A stretch of 5,292 nt of DNA from Carthagonibacter metallireducens. GTDB taxonomy: Bacteria > Gemmatimonadota > Gemmatimonadetes > Palauibacterales > Palauibacteraceae. This document shows positions 5,097 through 5,292 of this stretch, in pieces (positions within the stretch are counted from its first letter, which is position 1; the number at the start of each line of letters is the position of its first letter). The stretch is from the NCBI GenBank assembly GCA_023554445.1, contig JAMJQQ010000074.1:1-5292 (forward strand). Direction: 5' to 3'. The position numbers and the translations under genes are program-made. Under the pieces are notes generated by a model. It saw nothing but the letters and a program-made list of their open reading frames with translations. It did not search any database and was not told the DNA's origin.

Positions 5097-5292
5097 CGCG
5101 TTTGTGTGCCAATAGTGTGCCAAAGTCAGACAACAGCCCGGCGTTCGCCGCAAATGTAACTCCGCGTTGGAACTCACCAGCGCTGCAGTTGTCACTGACA
5201 GTCGATATGTTGCCTTCCTGCGCCTAATCAGTCTTGCTGCGACTCATCTTGACTTACGTAGGGGACGATTCCGCTTCCCAGAAACGAAGGCG
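5097..5292. other. Non-coding, lower-GC tail with short direct and inverted repeats (possible attachment-site region)
   Basis: From 5101 to the end I count 103 G/C of 192 (about 54%), well below the coding part of the window. No open frame here has a start, ribosome-binding site and recognisable protein. It contains GTGTGCCAA twice (5104-5112 and 5115-5123, period 11), CGGCG-TT-CGCCG (5139-5150), CAGCGCTG (5178-5185) and TGTCA-C-TGACA (5190-5200). Short dyads and direct repeats beside a tRNA 3' end are typical of integrase and excisionase binding regions, but no integrase gene or duplicated tRNA end is visible, so this remains a suggestion. Confidence 0.35.
5104..5123 (+). repeat. Tandem direct repeat GTGTGCCAA x2, 11-nt period
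   Basis: Two identical 9-nt copies begin at 5104 and 5115, one helical turn apart, separated by TA. The spacing puts both on the same DNA face, as for cooperative binding of a recombinase or repressor. Confidence 0.6.

Noticed and set aside
4995..5195. 66-codon minus-strand open frame ending in GARGFEPRTS
   Set aside because: Its C-terminus is the reverse translation of the tRNA T-arm, a well-known false ORF at tRNA genes, and it also runs through the terminator hairpin.
5249..5277. TTGACT as a -35 box of a rightward promoter at the window end
   Set aside because: No acceptable -10 lies 15-19 nt downstream (the sequence there is CGCTTC), and no gene start is visible.

Overview
The window is about 5.3 kb of GC-rich bacterial DNA (mostly in the mid-60s % GC, with strong G/C preference at third codon positions). 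It has Shine-Dalgarno-led genes, lipoprotein signal peptides and two-component signalling genes. This fits a Gram-negative-type, free-living environmental bacterium; Gemmatimonadota or a similar lineage is a guess from style only, since no marker gene here fixes the taxon.

Layout. (1) At the left edge, the start of a minus-strand gene (3' end outside the window) encodes a degenerate, CheB-like receiver domain. (2) A 172-bp divergent intergenic region with two G/C inverted repeats separates it from (3) a plus-strand gene for a secreted, probably lipid-anchored beta-propeller protein of the major royal jelly protein / Yellow family. (4) A 122-nt leader with several mutually exclusive base-pairing options precedes (5-7) a tightly coupled three-gene operon. 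Its members are a receiver/HD-GYP response regulator (predicted cyclic-di-GMP phosphodiesterase), a small coiled-coil lipoprotein, and a two-TM sensor histidine kinase with a CHASE3/4HB-like sensor, HAMP, HisKA and HATPase domains. Both junctions are 4-nt ATGA overlaps. (8) A tRNA-Pro(GGG) gene follows, with a good intrinsic terminator 32 nt behind it. (9) The last ~190 nt are non-coding as far as can be seen, fall to about 54% GC, and carry short direct and inverted repeats; this looks like the edge of a tRNA-targeted integration site.

How the genes may work together (inference). The kinase senses a periplasmic signal and phosphorylates the HD-GYP regulator encoded in the same operon, lowering cyclic-di-GMP. 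The lipoprotein between them is the natural candidate for an envelope partner of the kinase, comparable in architecture, though not shown to be homologous, to QseG in the enterobacterial QseE-QseG-QseF system. No DNA-binding response regulator is present, so the output appears to be second-messenger turnover rather than direct transcription control. The most notable items are this RR-lipoprotein-kinase cassette, the possible Shine-Dalgarno-sequestering leader before it, and the tRNA-Pro-linked repeat cluster at the right edge.
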